Assembly (NCBI GenBank): GCA_033816765.1
Contig: CM066295.1
Coordinates: 310,001-374,000, forward strand
Source: Nothopassalora personata
Lineage: Eukaryota; Ascomycota; Dothideomycetes; Mycosphaerellales; Mycosphaerellaceae
Length of the DNA: 64,000 nt
Direction of reading: 5' to 3'
The notes under the pieces: generated by a model
Told to the model about the DNA's origin: nothing
What the model saw: the letters and a program-made list of their open reading frames with translations, nothing else
Database searches by the model: none
Shown here: positions 1-10,370 of the stretch, piece after piece
How the letters are laid out: the number at the start of each line of letters is the position of its first letter
Position numbering within the stretch: the first letter of the stretch is position 1
Program-made: the position numbers and the translations under genes

Positions 1-805
1 CTGTTGTACAGCAGCATATGGATGATTGCATGTATACCACGGCGGCCGGACTGCTATATTGTGGCACGATCACTTTGAGAGAAGCACCTCACGTGCTTGC
101 TGCAACGGCTGGTTCCGTCATATGGGCCAGGAAGACGATGCCGAGGCTGGCACAGAGGGAGCGGAGATGAAAGATATGAACAGCACTCTCCGCAGAATCT
201 TCGTATAGACAGTTCAATAGCAATCAATAGCAATCAATAGCAATCAATTTCCAGACGATTTTGAGCTCCCATGCTACTAATATCACGTCGCACATCACGT
301 ACAGCTCCAGCCAGCCGATAATCGTAGTAGTGCTGCACATTGATCGGAATCATCAGGGTCTTGCATGGGGCACCCTCCGACGTATCGGTCGAATTGGGCA
401 CTTCATCAGGACAACTCGGTTCAACGCCAAAACACCATTTCACGATCGCAACGCATTGCTACACTGCCAGAGAGATCCTGAAGCACTGCAGACAGCCATT
501 CATCGCGGAGACTCGTACAACTTCCCGCCACCACTAGGGACCTCCCGCCATCTCTCCACCTCCACATCCATCACAACCACCCTCCGCCCCGTCTCCGTCA
601 CGAGCGAAATTGACACGACACCACGGCAACGACTCCCTTTCCTGATTGTACACACCTGACTTTGGCATTGTGATACAAGAAGCGAGACGCGCACCCGTCC
701 CCCTTTGACCACGGCACTCCATCCCACCGACTGCGCCCGCTGGACTTCAGAAGCACCACCCACGCCTGAGCGCGACGACACCCGCATCGCGCGCCGTCCG
801 CAAGG
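1..805. other. Upstream region of the 4E-T-like gene
   Basis: I see no convincing gene here. The open frames are short, overlap on both strands and match no family known to me. The stretch presumably holds the promoter and 5' leader of the gene starting at 806; the last 150 bases are rich in C and CA-type motifs, as fungal leaders often are. A short tandem repeat lies at about 214-248. Confidence 0.5.
214..248. repeat. 10-bp tandem repeat (AATAGCAATC)n
   Basis: The decamer AATAGCAATC occurs about three times in a row with a partial further copy. It is a short, perfect tandem array in non-coding DNA. Confidence 0.85.
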
Positions 806-3796
806 ATGGCAACGGCAATCCGTCGCTACACCGCCGAACAGCTCCATGGCCTGCGAGAGTCGCCCCTCGTTCAACGACCGGACAATCTACAGCCCATCGA
901 GTCGTATTTAGAGTATGTGTACGTGGAGATTGACGGTGTGCGCGAGAAGCTAAGGATACACCACAGTGAGGGCTCGCCGCAAGCAACCCGCAAAGAAGAA
1001 AATGTGAAGCAGAGACTGCCCAAGCTGCCTGCTGCGGCGTTGGCCTCGACGGGACAGGACAGTAGTCCGATGGGGAGCTTCTCGACTGGGCGGCCGACTT
1101 TGCCTGCAAGGAGCAGTGCAATGAGGGGGACTGGTGGTGAGTTGTGTGAAGAGAAAGTGGTGGAGTGGGCTGACCGAGCTGTACAGATGATGTGTCCCTC
1201 GGTCCACCAAGGACAATGTTTCCCAGCAGCAGGAACGTGCCGAAGCTGTCTGACGTGCAGGGAAAGTCATCGCCAGAAGATTCGACACCAGCAGATGAGA
1301 GCGAGAGTGCACGAAGCCGTTTCTTCTCCGACCGCCAGATTAATAGGCGCAGCATGAACGAGAAGGACGGTGCTGAGAACAACAGCGGCAGAAACTGGGC
1401 GAATGTCCGAGAACGCAGAGGACAGCGAGACGGCGGGAGTAGAGAGGAGAAAGACGATGGGGACCGCCGCAATGGCTATGGCACTCGACAAGATCCTCGA
1501 TGGGGCGGCCAACGAGACGACAAGCAGAATGGCGAGCGACGAGGAGGCTGGCGAGAACGAGAAGCGCGGCGTGACAGAGATCAAGACCGTCACGAGAAAG
1601 AGCCAGAGTGGATGGATGAGCCCGTCGTTAAGCAAGAGAAAGAGCTTGGTCTTGGTATGGCTCGTACACAGGACGAGTTCCAGAAGTGGAAGGAGAGCAT
1701 GAGCAAGAAGAGCAAAGGCGAACCAGAGCAAGAGGAGGCTCCTACACCGGCGCCGGAGCCGCCTGCGCCAGCATCGAAGCCTGCGGTGGCGCCGTTGAAG
1801 CTCGAAGGCTTCGATTCTAGTCTGTTTGGTGGTTGGGGTGGTGGTACTACTTCGACGCCGCAAAGCGCGACTACGCCGTCAGCTGGTACCGGGAGTATCA
1901 AAGTCGCTACGGTGAAGGGAGGGAAGACAAGTCGGTTTGCCTCGATGTTCAAGCCTGTTGAGCCTGAGCCGGGTCCACTGCATCCGCCAATGCCAGTGGA
2001 AGAACCAGTTCAGCAGCAGGCGAATGGTACTAATAAGACCTCTGCGGAGGATCATGAAGGTACGTAAAGGCACTGCACGAGGCACATCTCCCCTTTGGAC
2101 GCCAGTTCTGGCCCATTGGCGTGCGCGTGTCGACTATAACTGACATTATTCGGTGTGAATAGGCTTCAACAGAGTCCTGGCAATGCTGGGATCTGCGAAG
2201 ATTAGCCAGCCGCCACCCCCAGCACCAGCACTGCCCGTTGAGCAGGCGCCAGCGTCGCCGCCTCCTACGAGCAAACCTGCGGGCACGAACGGGACTATCA
2301 AGAAGAGTCGCTTCAAGGATATGTTCTCGCAGAAGAGTCCTGAGAGGCTGCAATCACCACAGCAAGGTATGTACCATTGGAAGGTATCAGGCGTTCAGCC
2401 GTGTCCTAGACAGCGTCGAAGTCTGGGAGGCATCCACTGCACGGCGCGCTCACGCAATATTCGAATACAGCTAACACTCTGACAGGTGGGGTCCAGCTCG
2501 GCGATAGCTTATTTGGCAGCGACGGTCGTCCTACAAGCGAAGAGCCTAGACACATCTTCCATGGAGCGCCGCCACAGCAACGCGAGCAGCAGATCCCTCG
2601 CACGCAAGAACAGGCTGCAAGCATGTCACCCGCTCCCAATGGCATTCCCTTCAACGCCATGCGCGAGCAGCAACCACGTCCATCGTCTAGCCGGAATCAA
2701 AAAGAGATGTTCGACTCGCCTTCTCGCGGCGCAGCATCCCCTGATGTCAACATCCAGAACCTGCTGGCACAGCGACAGCGGCCGCCGATGCAGAGCAATG
2801 ATAGCCAGAAGCTTCTGAATCTGCTTAAGAAGGATACAGGCTCGAGGCCGCAGTCGCAGCAGGCGTTGCCAAGCCAGGGTGGCATTGATCAATTACAGCT
2901 CCAGCAGTGGCTTGCGACTCAGCAGCCGAGCCCTATGCCGCAAGAACCGCAGGTACGTTGAATCGTATTAGCCAGCAGACGGGAGCTTAGAGTCCAGTGG
3001 GATGTTGCAAATGTGCCGCTGCACGACGCGCCCTCTCCACTGATCTTGCGACTGATGAGCGCTTCTCGGCCATAACTGACACAATTTTCTCGTAGGCACC
3101 TAAGCCGAGAGTGCCACAGCAGCCGCCTGGACACTTCGAAGAGCAACTCATGCGTAACTACCAACCAGAACAGCCGCAGCAACCGATGTATGGCATGCCA
3201 GAGCGTCGTAGCCACCAGCGTGCTCCCCCTGGCTTTGGCGTTCACGATGAGCACTCAATCTTCTTACAGCAGCAACAACAACAGCAGCTCCGCCGTCAGC
3301 AGCAATATGGAGAGCATCCGCAGCCTCGTCGGGCTAGTGGACATCCTGGTCTGCCGCCAATGCAAATTCCACCACAGCAGCAATTCCCACCCGATCTTCA
3401 CCAATTGTCTTCGCCTGGTGGAGCACCTCCTCCAGGTTTTGGACCACCGATACCGCGCCAGGTCTATCCCCAGCACATCAACCACTTCCAAGGTGCTCAG
3501 CAGGAGCAACGCGGCCCACCACCGCCACCTGGCTTCGCGAGTCTACAGTCAACTCAAGGTAATGCGCCGCCTGGGTTTTACGGTGGCCCACAAGGTACGT
3601 ACTGTGCGACGCGCTCATTCGTTTGCGACATCAATGTTTATGATACTGACATGCGCTCGTCGGCCATTACTGACACACTTCCGCAGGTATGCCTCCAGGA
3701 TTCCAGCAAACGCAGCAAATCCGCTCGCCCATCGACGGGATGCCACCCATGAGATTCAACCAAAACGGCAGCATGGGAGGCGGACGGCCAATCTAG
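806..3796 (+). CDS. eIF4E-transporter (4E-T)-like protein
   Basis: Seven exons: 806-912, 967-1136, 1187-2059, 2163-2366, 2486-2952, 3096-3594 and 3687-3796. Together they encode 809 residues, and every junction keeps frame with GT/AG ends. The N-terminus (residues 6-20, RRYTAEQLHGLRESP) resembles the YxxxxL-type eIF4E-binding segment followed by LRESPLV seen in fungal 4E-T-like proteins. The middle is Arg/Glu/Gly-rich, with two related short motifs (SRFASMF, SRFKDMF). The C-terminal third is Gln/Pro-rich and low in complexity. 4E-T proteins bind eIF4E, repress translation and link to the decapping machinery in P-bodies; that role is inferred from the family. Introns 3-6 share sequence modules (see the intron entries). 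The last exon ends at TAG 3794-3796, but the same frame continues to look coding downstream. Confidence 0.72.
2060..2162 (+). repeat. Introner-like intron 3 of the 4E-T-like gene
   Basis: This 103-bp intron has donor GTACGT and ends in TAG. Near its 3' end it carries the module GCGYNTGTCGACTATAACTGACAT (about 2123-2147). Nineteen consecutive bases (TGTCGACTATAACTGACAT) are identical to the intron at 25318-25473 in an unrelated gene. The module includes the branch site (CTGAC). Confidence 0.7.
2367..2485 (+). repeat. Introner-like intron 4 of the 4E-T-like gene
   Basis: This 119-bp intron has donor GTATGT and acceptor GACAG. Its middle holds CTGCACGGCGCGCTCAC (about 2437-2453), a variant of the CTGYRCGRCGCGCY module found in the introns at 2953-3095, 3595-3686 and 25318-25473. 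The branch site is CTAAC. Confidence 0.55.
2953..3095 (+). repeat. Introner-like intron 5 of the 4E-T-like gene
   Basis: This 143-bp intron has donor GTACGT and acceptor CGTAG. It holds both shared modules: CTGCACGACGCGCC (about 3024-3037) and GCGCTTCTCGGCCATAACTG followed by ACACA (about 3060-3083). Confidence 0.65.
3595..3686 (+). repeat. Introner-like intron 6 of the 4E-T-like gene
   Basis: This 92-bp intron has donor GTACGT and acceptor CGCAG. It holds CTGTGCGACGCGCTC (about 3602-3617) and GCGCTCGTCGGCCATTACTG followed by ACACA (about 3653-3677). By eye, 22 of 25 bases of the second module match intron 5 of the same gene. Confidence 0.65.
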
Positions 3797-4339
3797 GAGC
3801 GGCCTTTAGAGACCTTCCATGAAGCACGCGGTCATGGCAGAGCACTTCGCATCCTCCAGAACTTCGCAAAAGAGAATCCACAGAAATGGAGACACCGCAA
3901 GATTCGCCAACGTATGGGACGATTCTGGCGCCTTGACTGTGAAGCAATGGACAACCAAGTGCCAGAAAGGATCTTAGACGTTGCCGCGAAGATAGGTCTG
4001 CCGTAGGTCGGTGAGCACGGTCTGCCTTCTCCAGGTACGGTGGATACCGTCGAGAAAATCGTAGATGATGTATTGAAGCAGGACGGCATTGATTGGGGAT
4101 TTGATGCCGTAGAGGAGTGGTGTCGGGCAGGGGAGCTGGACTAGAAAACTTTCAGGGAGGAACGGCTGCAATATGGTACTGTTGTTACGTACCAGAAGGC
4201 TTGGGAAGTTAATGAGAGGGGAATGAGGGTTGTGGATGGACGATTCGGTGTGGGTGGAGGTTGGAGAGCACTGAAATCGACCGATCTGTCGCTGTCGGTC
4301 GAGATGTGGAGTGACGGCGAGAACTGCTGGGGAGCATAG
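3797..4339 (+). pseudogene. In-frame coding remnant after the 4E-T-like stop
   Basis: From the 4E-T stop (TAG 3794) the same frame reads protein-like sequence for about 180 codons. It is interrupted only by TAG at 4004-4006 and TAG at 4142-4144, and ends at TAG 4337-4339. The readable stretches are rich in charged and aromatic residues, for example RALRILQNFAKENPQKWRHR at about 3850-3910 and DDVLKQDGIDWGFDAVEEWC at about 4062-4121. All interruptions are TAG, which one C-to-T change makes from CAG. It could be a lost C-terminal domain of the upstream protein, a separate decayed gene, or a product of readthrough. I do not recognise the family. Confidence 0.4.
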
Positions 4340-5577
4340 TATTGGTAGGCTAGGCTGTAGGCACCGAATGTGGAGATGAGCGTGTGGAGAGGCCTTCTCT
4401 CTTCCTGGGCATGGAGTTGGAAATGTCGGTTGTATCGCGTGGTCATCGAAGGAAGACTTCTGGGAGCTTTTTCGAGGGGAGAATCTGTCACGTATGCATA
4501 CAAGGATGCGGCTGGATCGTACTCTATACGGTGGGAATATAACGGTGCAGGCGAATTCTTGTGCCGTGGAAGCGCGGCACGCTTTGACGATATCAGCTGA
4601 GTCGACGGCGATGGGACGCGGTTACGGAGATCAGTCATCATTTGTTGTTGATGTTGGTTGATGGCGTGGGCGGCGATCTCTTCTGATGTGCGGGAGAAAG
4701 CAGGATACCGATGTTAGGCAGCCGGGATGTCCATTCATATGTCTTGGAAATTTTGTGATTGAGGTGGTTTATGGAGAGGAGAGCAGCCTTTGCGCCCCCG
4801 AACCCCTCGGAAGTTATACCAGACCTGTGTCTTCTGGTCTGATGCTCTGAGGTCTCGGTGGATGGATTATCCACGACGATAACGGCGATACTGAATGCAT
4901 GGTAGGAAACTTGGTATGCCGGAACATGGTCATAGGAGATGTTGGTTGGTTGCTACGTTCCAGATGCTGCGCCCTCTAGCTGAACACGCAGTCAGCGACC
5001 GGATCAGGCGCCCAAGTCTTGTCTCGACGCAGATGTTCTGGACTTCGTTTACAGTATGCGGCATCGCAAAGCAACAGACGTACGGGACAGAATCTAGTAT
5101 ATCCCGAAGCATAGGTATTTGAGACTCTACCACGTGGCACTTTCAACCGGGATTCATTTGAAGAACGGATGAAGACCACTAAAGTCGACCCCTTCATTAG
5201 CCCAATGCCGCCGAGTATGACCGAGAACAGGCAGCAAGACATGTGGCCGCCATGCAACACTTTAATACCGCCTGAACCTCCTTACCGGTACCTCAATGTG
5301 CAGCCCGATTATTGCCACACGCAGGGAACATAAGCTGTTATCAACGTACTACGACAGGCTTCGACGATTCTCATATGCACCATCTGCCAACCAGAAATGT
5401 GCCAGATATCTCCCTCAGAACTGCTTTCACCCACATGGCCCATGCTTCATTATTCTTGCTAGCGCCCGAGCCTGGAGCAAAGACCTCCGCGGACACGTCA
5501 AGATCTGTACTTGTTAGAACACCGCAAACAAAGTGCATTCATGCCACGAGCTACAGATATACCAGTCCCAGCCAAAG
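4340..5577. other. Intergenic stretch without a recognised gene
   Basis: Several short open frames overlap on both strands, but none shows motifs, splice continuity or a plausible composition. I see no repeat or structural RNA here. The last few hundred bases are probably the 5' region of the gene that starts at 5578. Confidence 0.4.
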
Positions 5578-6332
5578 ATGTCCGACCGTCGTGGCCGAGC
5601 TGCGTCCGTTGACACTGCCATACGGACTGCTGACCGTCGTCGCCATCTTGAGCTTAGCCAGCAGCCGCCTTATGCACCACTACCACTAACTCACAATCGC
5701 CTGAATGGGTACATGAATGTGTTACAGTCCGACAATGCATTTTCCCCTGGACAACACAAGCCGAACATCAGCAAGTTGCAGGCTCTCGAGTTCAACCAGG
5801 CACGACGACAGCCATTGGCAAGCTACTTCAGCTTACCCACCAAGCAGGAGCGCAACGCGCTGTTGATCAACGCTCGTCGTGCTCGGAGTGTAGATGCTCG
5901 TTATGCAGCCACAGTCGATACCCGCGGCGACATCGCCAGTCCGCTTGCACTCCATCCAATGCATTGGACATTCTCCAGGCCGCTGTGGACCAAGGACTTG
6001 TGGCCCGGAAGCTACACTGAAGAGAGCTCGGAGGTATGTGGTGGCTTTACATGGGCAAGAAGATGGAGCTAATAATGTCACAGACCCGTGCAGGTCTCTT
6101 CGAGAATGCCACTCAGCCCGAGCTGCGTCTACCGCATAAGGGCGCTTCAGTAAACCCGACTGAGCCCGCCACGGCGGATTCGGAAGCGTTGATGGAGGGA
6201 CTCTTTGACTTTGATGGCGCGATTGAGAGTATTGAGACCATTGGACAGGCGAAAGAGGCGGGACTTGCTATTGGTGTTGATGGAGGCGGTGCCAGGGATA
6301 CTGAGGGTGACGATGTGATGCAGGAGCTGTAG
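5578..6332 (+). CDS. Conserved-looking hypothetical protein
   Basis: Two exons, 5578-6033 and 6084-6332, encode 234 residues. The 50-bp intron has donor GTATGT, a GCTAAT branch site and acceptor CACAG, and frame is kept. I chose the ATG at 5578 because the sequence becomes protein-like from there (MSDRRGRAASVDTAIR). An N-terminal basic segment is followed by a Pro/Leu-rich stretch (QQPPYAPLPLTHNRL) and a lysine/arginine region (PTKQERNALLINARRARSVD). The C-terminal 80 residues are acidic (LFDFDGAIESIETIGQAKEA) and end MQEL. No signal peptide or membrane helix is evident. I do not recognise the family and propose no function. Confidence 0.5.
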
Positions 6333-7637
6333 ATTTCGCTGTCGATTGGGGTGCGATAGTATGGAAGGACTGTCTCAAAAGCTTCGCAACTCCCGCGCCA
6401 TAACTCGAGGAGTCATGCAGCAGCTAGCATGAACGAGCGGCTTTGTCGGTAGGCCAGGCACAGCCAACCAAGCGAGCTGCGTCCTTCTATGTATACTATC
6501 GCATCGACACGCGGACAATTGAGCAACACTGATCGACTTCTATGCCCATATTGATCACTTTGTCGTTTCCACAGCGTGGGGAGCTTTCCCTGTGACAAAG
6601 CCCACATAGACACGGGCAGTTTCACACTTCACTTCACTGACATGGTCCGTGAATTACATCCTTGCTAGCCTGCGCCTTGCCGGCGTCCTATCCCGCAGGC
6701 ACACCATCATTTCATAAACATTGACATTGAATCAATATATGCACCTCGCGCAAACGCAGAAAAGAACACCACGAAGACAACATCCGCCGTCACCATGGCT
6801 GATAAGAACACTCTATCCACTACCGGTCACCCAGAACCACCTTCGCCAGTTCAACGAAATCTACCATTTCGAGTGCGCCAGACAGATTGCAGGCCACTGC
6901 ACGGACACGGCAGCGACTAGCAAACATCACGTTTCCTGGCAGGCTGTGGTTGACGCTGAGGATACGGGGATATGTATTGCAATGAAGAGGCTGCAAGATC
7001 TTTCCAATATCCGCGCGTCATTGATCGCAACTCTTGACCAAAGTCAGCCACCTTCTTCTGCCCATCGTGGATACTCCAGGCTCACGTCCTCGCAGTCGCT
7101 TGCGCTATCGCAGCAGCCAGAGCTTTATCAACGCTATGTTGTTCTCGCCGCCTTCCGCTCGAGCTTCCTCTCATACACTCAGTATCGTCCCGGTCTTGCT
7201 GATACCACGGCGACGGAACATCATGAATTCGAAGTCTCCACATACAACACAGAGCTATATTGACCACCGCCACTCCTCTCAATGTCCCACCACATCCGTG
7301 GACAGGCGAGCAAGACTTTTCCCGGCAAGCTCGTCTTCTGGAAGCACCCCGCCCACTTATCGGCCGGAGATGATACTAGACTAGCTCAGAAAGCTCTTAG
7401 CCTCTCCCGCCGCAGAGGACAAGGAACGGGTCAAGAGCGTGGGCCCCCTATGGATCGACTTACTCGCAATACAACGTGGCCATTCGATGCTTTGGATGCT
7501 CGCATGATCGCGAGGGCCCACGAGGGACAGTGTAGGAGATATTTTAAGAGTCTTTTTGGGATCTCGCTCAGTACGTAAAGACTTCTGGTATTGCTGCTGA
7601 GAGATCGGTAGTCTATCCGCATCACCTTGACGTTCCG
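6333..7637. other. Intergenic stretch, possibly with gene debris
   Basis: No intact gene is visible. On the + strand an ATG at about 6798 opens only a short frame, and other frames are interrupted by many stops. Some stretches (about 7250-7370 and 7440-7560) read like protein for 20-40 residues, so this may be old decayed coding DNA. No family could be named. Confidence 0.3.
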
Positions 7638-8263
7638 ATGGCGTCTGCTCTTTCAGCGGCTGCGATCTCCGGCGGAACCAGCTTCGCCAGCAGAGGCGGG
7701 ATATGGAATTCTTCTGGGACCATGAATCAGCCTAAGCGCGTAACAAGACTACTGACGCTTGGAAATGCTCTGAAGACAATGAATGGCACAGCCAATCCCA
7801 ATCCAGCGATAGCTGGCAGAGCCCAAAACGGTGGCATGATACCTCGAAAGCCGTACAGGCCAGCAAGCCCAAAGCCGAGAAGAGTCTGCGGCCAGAAGAC
7901 GCGGAGCGTGTCATACCAGCTGGGACCAAGTCGATCGCGGTTCTCAGCGTCCCGAGTGGTGGATTTGCCTCGGACTTAGTTGACGAGGAACATTGTGATT
8001 GCCACGGAGAGGATCGGTGTTTTGATTGCCATCATCTCCATGTCGAGCAACACAGAGACGATATATCTGATGCCGCCACCGTGAGGCTTGGCCGACACAC
8101 TCGCGATGTGGAGGACTCCGACCAAGACGGGAAACACAGCCATGATGTGTGAGATGACCTGAGGACCAACCTTAGTCTCGTTGTCATCGCCAAGCAACAA
8201 TGGAGCTGCCGAAGCAGAGAAAAACACTGCCCCTTCTTCTGGTAGGCGTGCTTGGGCGAGCAT
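7638..8263 (-). pseudogene. Decayed MdoH/OpgH-like glucan glucosyltransferase (C-terminal part)
   Basis: Read on the minus strand from 8263 down to about 7640, one frame gives a multi-pass membrane sequence resembling the C-terminal third of MdoH/OpgH glucan glucosyltransferases (GT2-type). In order: a hydrophobic region (ISHIMAVFPVLVGVLHIASV), GGGIRYIVSVLLDMEMMAI, then WYDTLRVFWPQTLLGFGLAG, a helix ending GLGLAVPFIVF, and the terminal signature VPEEFHIPP that parallels the family's IPEE..PP. Two in-frame stops break it: TAA at 7976-7978 and a TGA just before FMVPEE (about 7725). The GT2 catalytic domain, which should lie at higher coordinates, is not readable. The family call is from memory of its signatures. 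Inference: a dead paralogue or relic. Confidence 0.5.
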
Positions 8264-9359
8264 CCGCGATAACTGCTATCGTTCACAGCAAATAACCAGA
8301 CCTGGGCTAGAGATGCCCGGCCGTGGCAGCAACTGATCCACACTGTCGTGGCCACCTTGTGAACACATGGCCAGTTACCGAGCCACCTCATCGTATCGGT
8401 CCCACAACGCGCGAATATGGCCACACCCCCAGCCGCGGCCATTGATGCCTTAGTACTAGCCTGACAGCGACCTCGTATTAAGGGGTCCCCTCGGCTTCCT
8501 AGGGTCATGATCAGACTGCTCTGACGTCAACCTCTGTGGCCACCGCAGGAGCCATAGGTGGTGGGTACACATGTGGCCATGGCGGTATGAGCAATTCACA
8601 AATGGCCACACATCTCTAGACCTAGCGACCCCAGGAAATCCGTAGACTTCACCTGAGCTGAGAACATGACACCAACACAGCCTTGCGCACAGGCAGAGAG
8701 CAGGAAAGTCGACACTTGTGCGTTCAATGCCGCTGGCACCGTGCCTTACAAGATAGCCATTCATCAAACTCGGGTACAAGTTGCTCGCGACGGCATTAAG
8801 TTCAAGGCGCACCATCCGTGCCTGTCGAAGCTATAGCGCAAAGAATGATCTTCAGTCCTGATGCTTTCTAAAGCCACCAGATGCCATGGAGGACAAGCGC
8901 TGCTATGAAGTTTACAGTGTTCGAATCCGCGAAGATGGCCACACGCAATGAGCACAGCCTCGATGGGCCTACGCAGAGACCAAATGCGGTGCTTACAGAG
9001 AGCATCGTGAATGAGAAGTCCTGCGGCATAGCGGCAAGAAATTCCGAAAGTCACGGAGTCGCGACCCGTCAATATCGTGATAGCGGTCGCTTTGAACACT
9101 GAACATTGCTGAGCAAGCTATGGTGTCTGCGATAGCGCTTCGGAGTAGTCTCCCCTCAACGTCGTTGTGGTCAGCAGGTTGCATCTCATTCGGATTCGTC
9201 CAGGCTCTGTGCGGCGAACTCGGTGCCGGAACATCGTACAATACCGCTGCCTCACTTCATCGGGAGGCTTGAGTCTGCGCCCCGTCGGTTGTTACAAAGT
9301 CATGATGCCTTGCAGTAGCCTTGCCCTCTCACAACTAGAAGGCACAGTACGCATCCTCA
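8264..9359. other. Probable decayed coding DNA upstream of the MdoH-like remnant
   Basis: On the minus strand, fragments of 30-50 residues read as hydrophobic protein, for example around 9040-8880 (FSFTMLSVSTAFGLCV and VNFIAALVLHGIWWL). They lie in different frames with stops between them. They could be the rest of the glucosyltransferase gene or another membrane-protein relic. There is no intact gene. Confidence 0.3.
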
Positions 9360-9980
9360 TCATTCCTCCCTTTCCAAGAACGACGGATCCAGCTCAACTT
9401 TCTTCTCAAACTTCGTCCACCAGTCCTGGAAAGCCTTCAGCGGAACAGTATCACTCCCGAAGCTAGCCAGAAAATTGAAAGCGTTACCAATGATTCTCTG
9501 AGCAAGAACTTTCGTGGTAGCCGGACTTCCAGTTCTTGCATTGGCTCTGACCAAAGCGGTGCTCGTTGGATCAGCCTGACCGGCTTTGAGCTGAGCAAGC
9601 TGTTGCTCAACTTGAGCAGCAGACTCTATGGAGATACCGACAACGATTTCATCTCCTGCGGCTGCGGCATTGGCCATGGTATCGTCTGCCATAACATCGC
9701 CGTCGATATCTGTAAGACCTGAAGATGGGAGGCCAGAGACTTTGAAGATGGCGGACTCCTTTCCGGGTCCTATGCCACCTAGCAGCTTGAATTCCTGAGA
9801 AGGTGGGATCTGAACGTATACTGATGCTGCCATTCCTGGTGGGAGCTGTACGCCTGGGAGGATGAAGACCACGATATGGCTAAAAGTTGGGATTGTCGGA
9901 ATTTTGAAGGCATACTGTGCTTCTGTGATGACCTGTGGCGCGGCATCGACCGGACGGCCTGAGATGATTAGACCGAACAT
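9360..9980 (-). CDS. OPI10: Hikeshi / OPI10-family Hsp70 nuclear import carrier
   Basis: A single exon of 206 residues starts at ATG 9980. The N-terminus MFGLIISGRPVD matches the Hikeshi/OPI10 start (MFGLLVAGR-type). It is followed by the beta-rich N-domain with FSHIVVFILPGVQLPPGMAA and ESAIFKVSGLPSSG, both family hallmarks, then an acidic/Ala-rich linker at about residues 100-150. The C-terminal domain (IIGNAFNFLASFGS, then LKAFQDWWTKFEKKVELDPS) is conserved. In animals Hikeshi carries ATP-bound Hsp70 into the nucleus on heat stress; the yeast homologue is Opi10. Length is normal for the family (about 200). It lies head to head with the Nudix gene. Confidence 0.9.
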   Translation of the reverse strand: MFGLIISGRPVDAAPQVITEAQYAFKIPTIPTFSHIVVFILPGVQLPPGMAASVYVQIPPSQEFKLLGGIGPGKESAIFKVSGLPSSGLTDIDGDVMADDTMANAAAAGDEIVVGISIESAAQVEQQLAQLKAGQADPTSTALVRANARTGSPATTKVLAQRIIGNAFNFLASFGSDTVPLKAFQDWWTKFEKKVELDPSFLEREE

Positions 9981-10370
9981 TGCTGGAAGATGTCGATCTG
10001 CGTGGTAGATGAATGGTCGAGTTCTCGGTCACCAGGAGGCGTTTGATGGGTGAAATTTCGCTGAGGCTATGCCGCGTGGATGAACGTTCACGAGATGGAA
10101 TCGTGAAGGACTGTATGCGACCTCATCGCCCTCTGTATGATCGAGATATGTTCGTGTCGTCGAATATCTCGACGCGACGCGAAACTTCTCGTTGTGAAAG
10201 CATTTCGACGTCACATGCCGAGGAAACGCCGATGTCTGCCCCTGCGTACAACCAATGCTTACTGGCACAGTCTCGCTCATTAAACATCCAGCTCGTTGCC
10301 TGCCGTGCCACGACGGGTGCTACTTCTGCTCCCACCACTCCGCCAGCACTACTTCCGCCCCTGCACCAAC
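9981..10370. promoter_or_regulatory. Divergent intergenic region, Hikeshi / Nudix gene
   Basis: About 390 bp separate the two divergent start codons, so both promoters must lie here. The half near the Nudix gene is pyrimidine- and CCA-rich, as fungal 5' leaders often are. I could not assign specific factor sites. Confidence 0.5.

Noticed and set aside
747..1472. Minus-strand 241-codon open frame
   Set aside because: It lies antisense to exons 1-3 of the 4E-T-like gene, is Ser/Leu/Arg-rich without motifs, and the + strand has a consistent spliced gene.
4141..4641. Minus-strand 166-codon open frame
   Set aside because: No motifs; composition resembles a reverse reading. The + strand over 4145-4336 reads more like protein.
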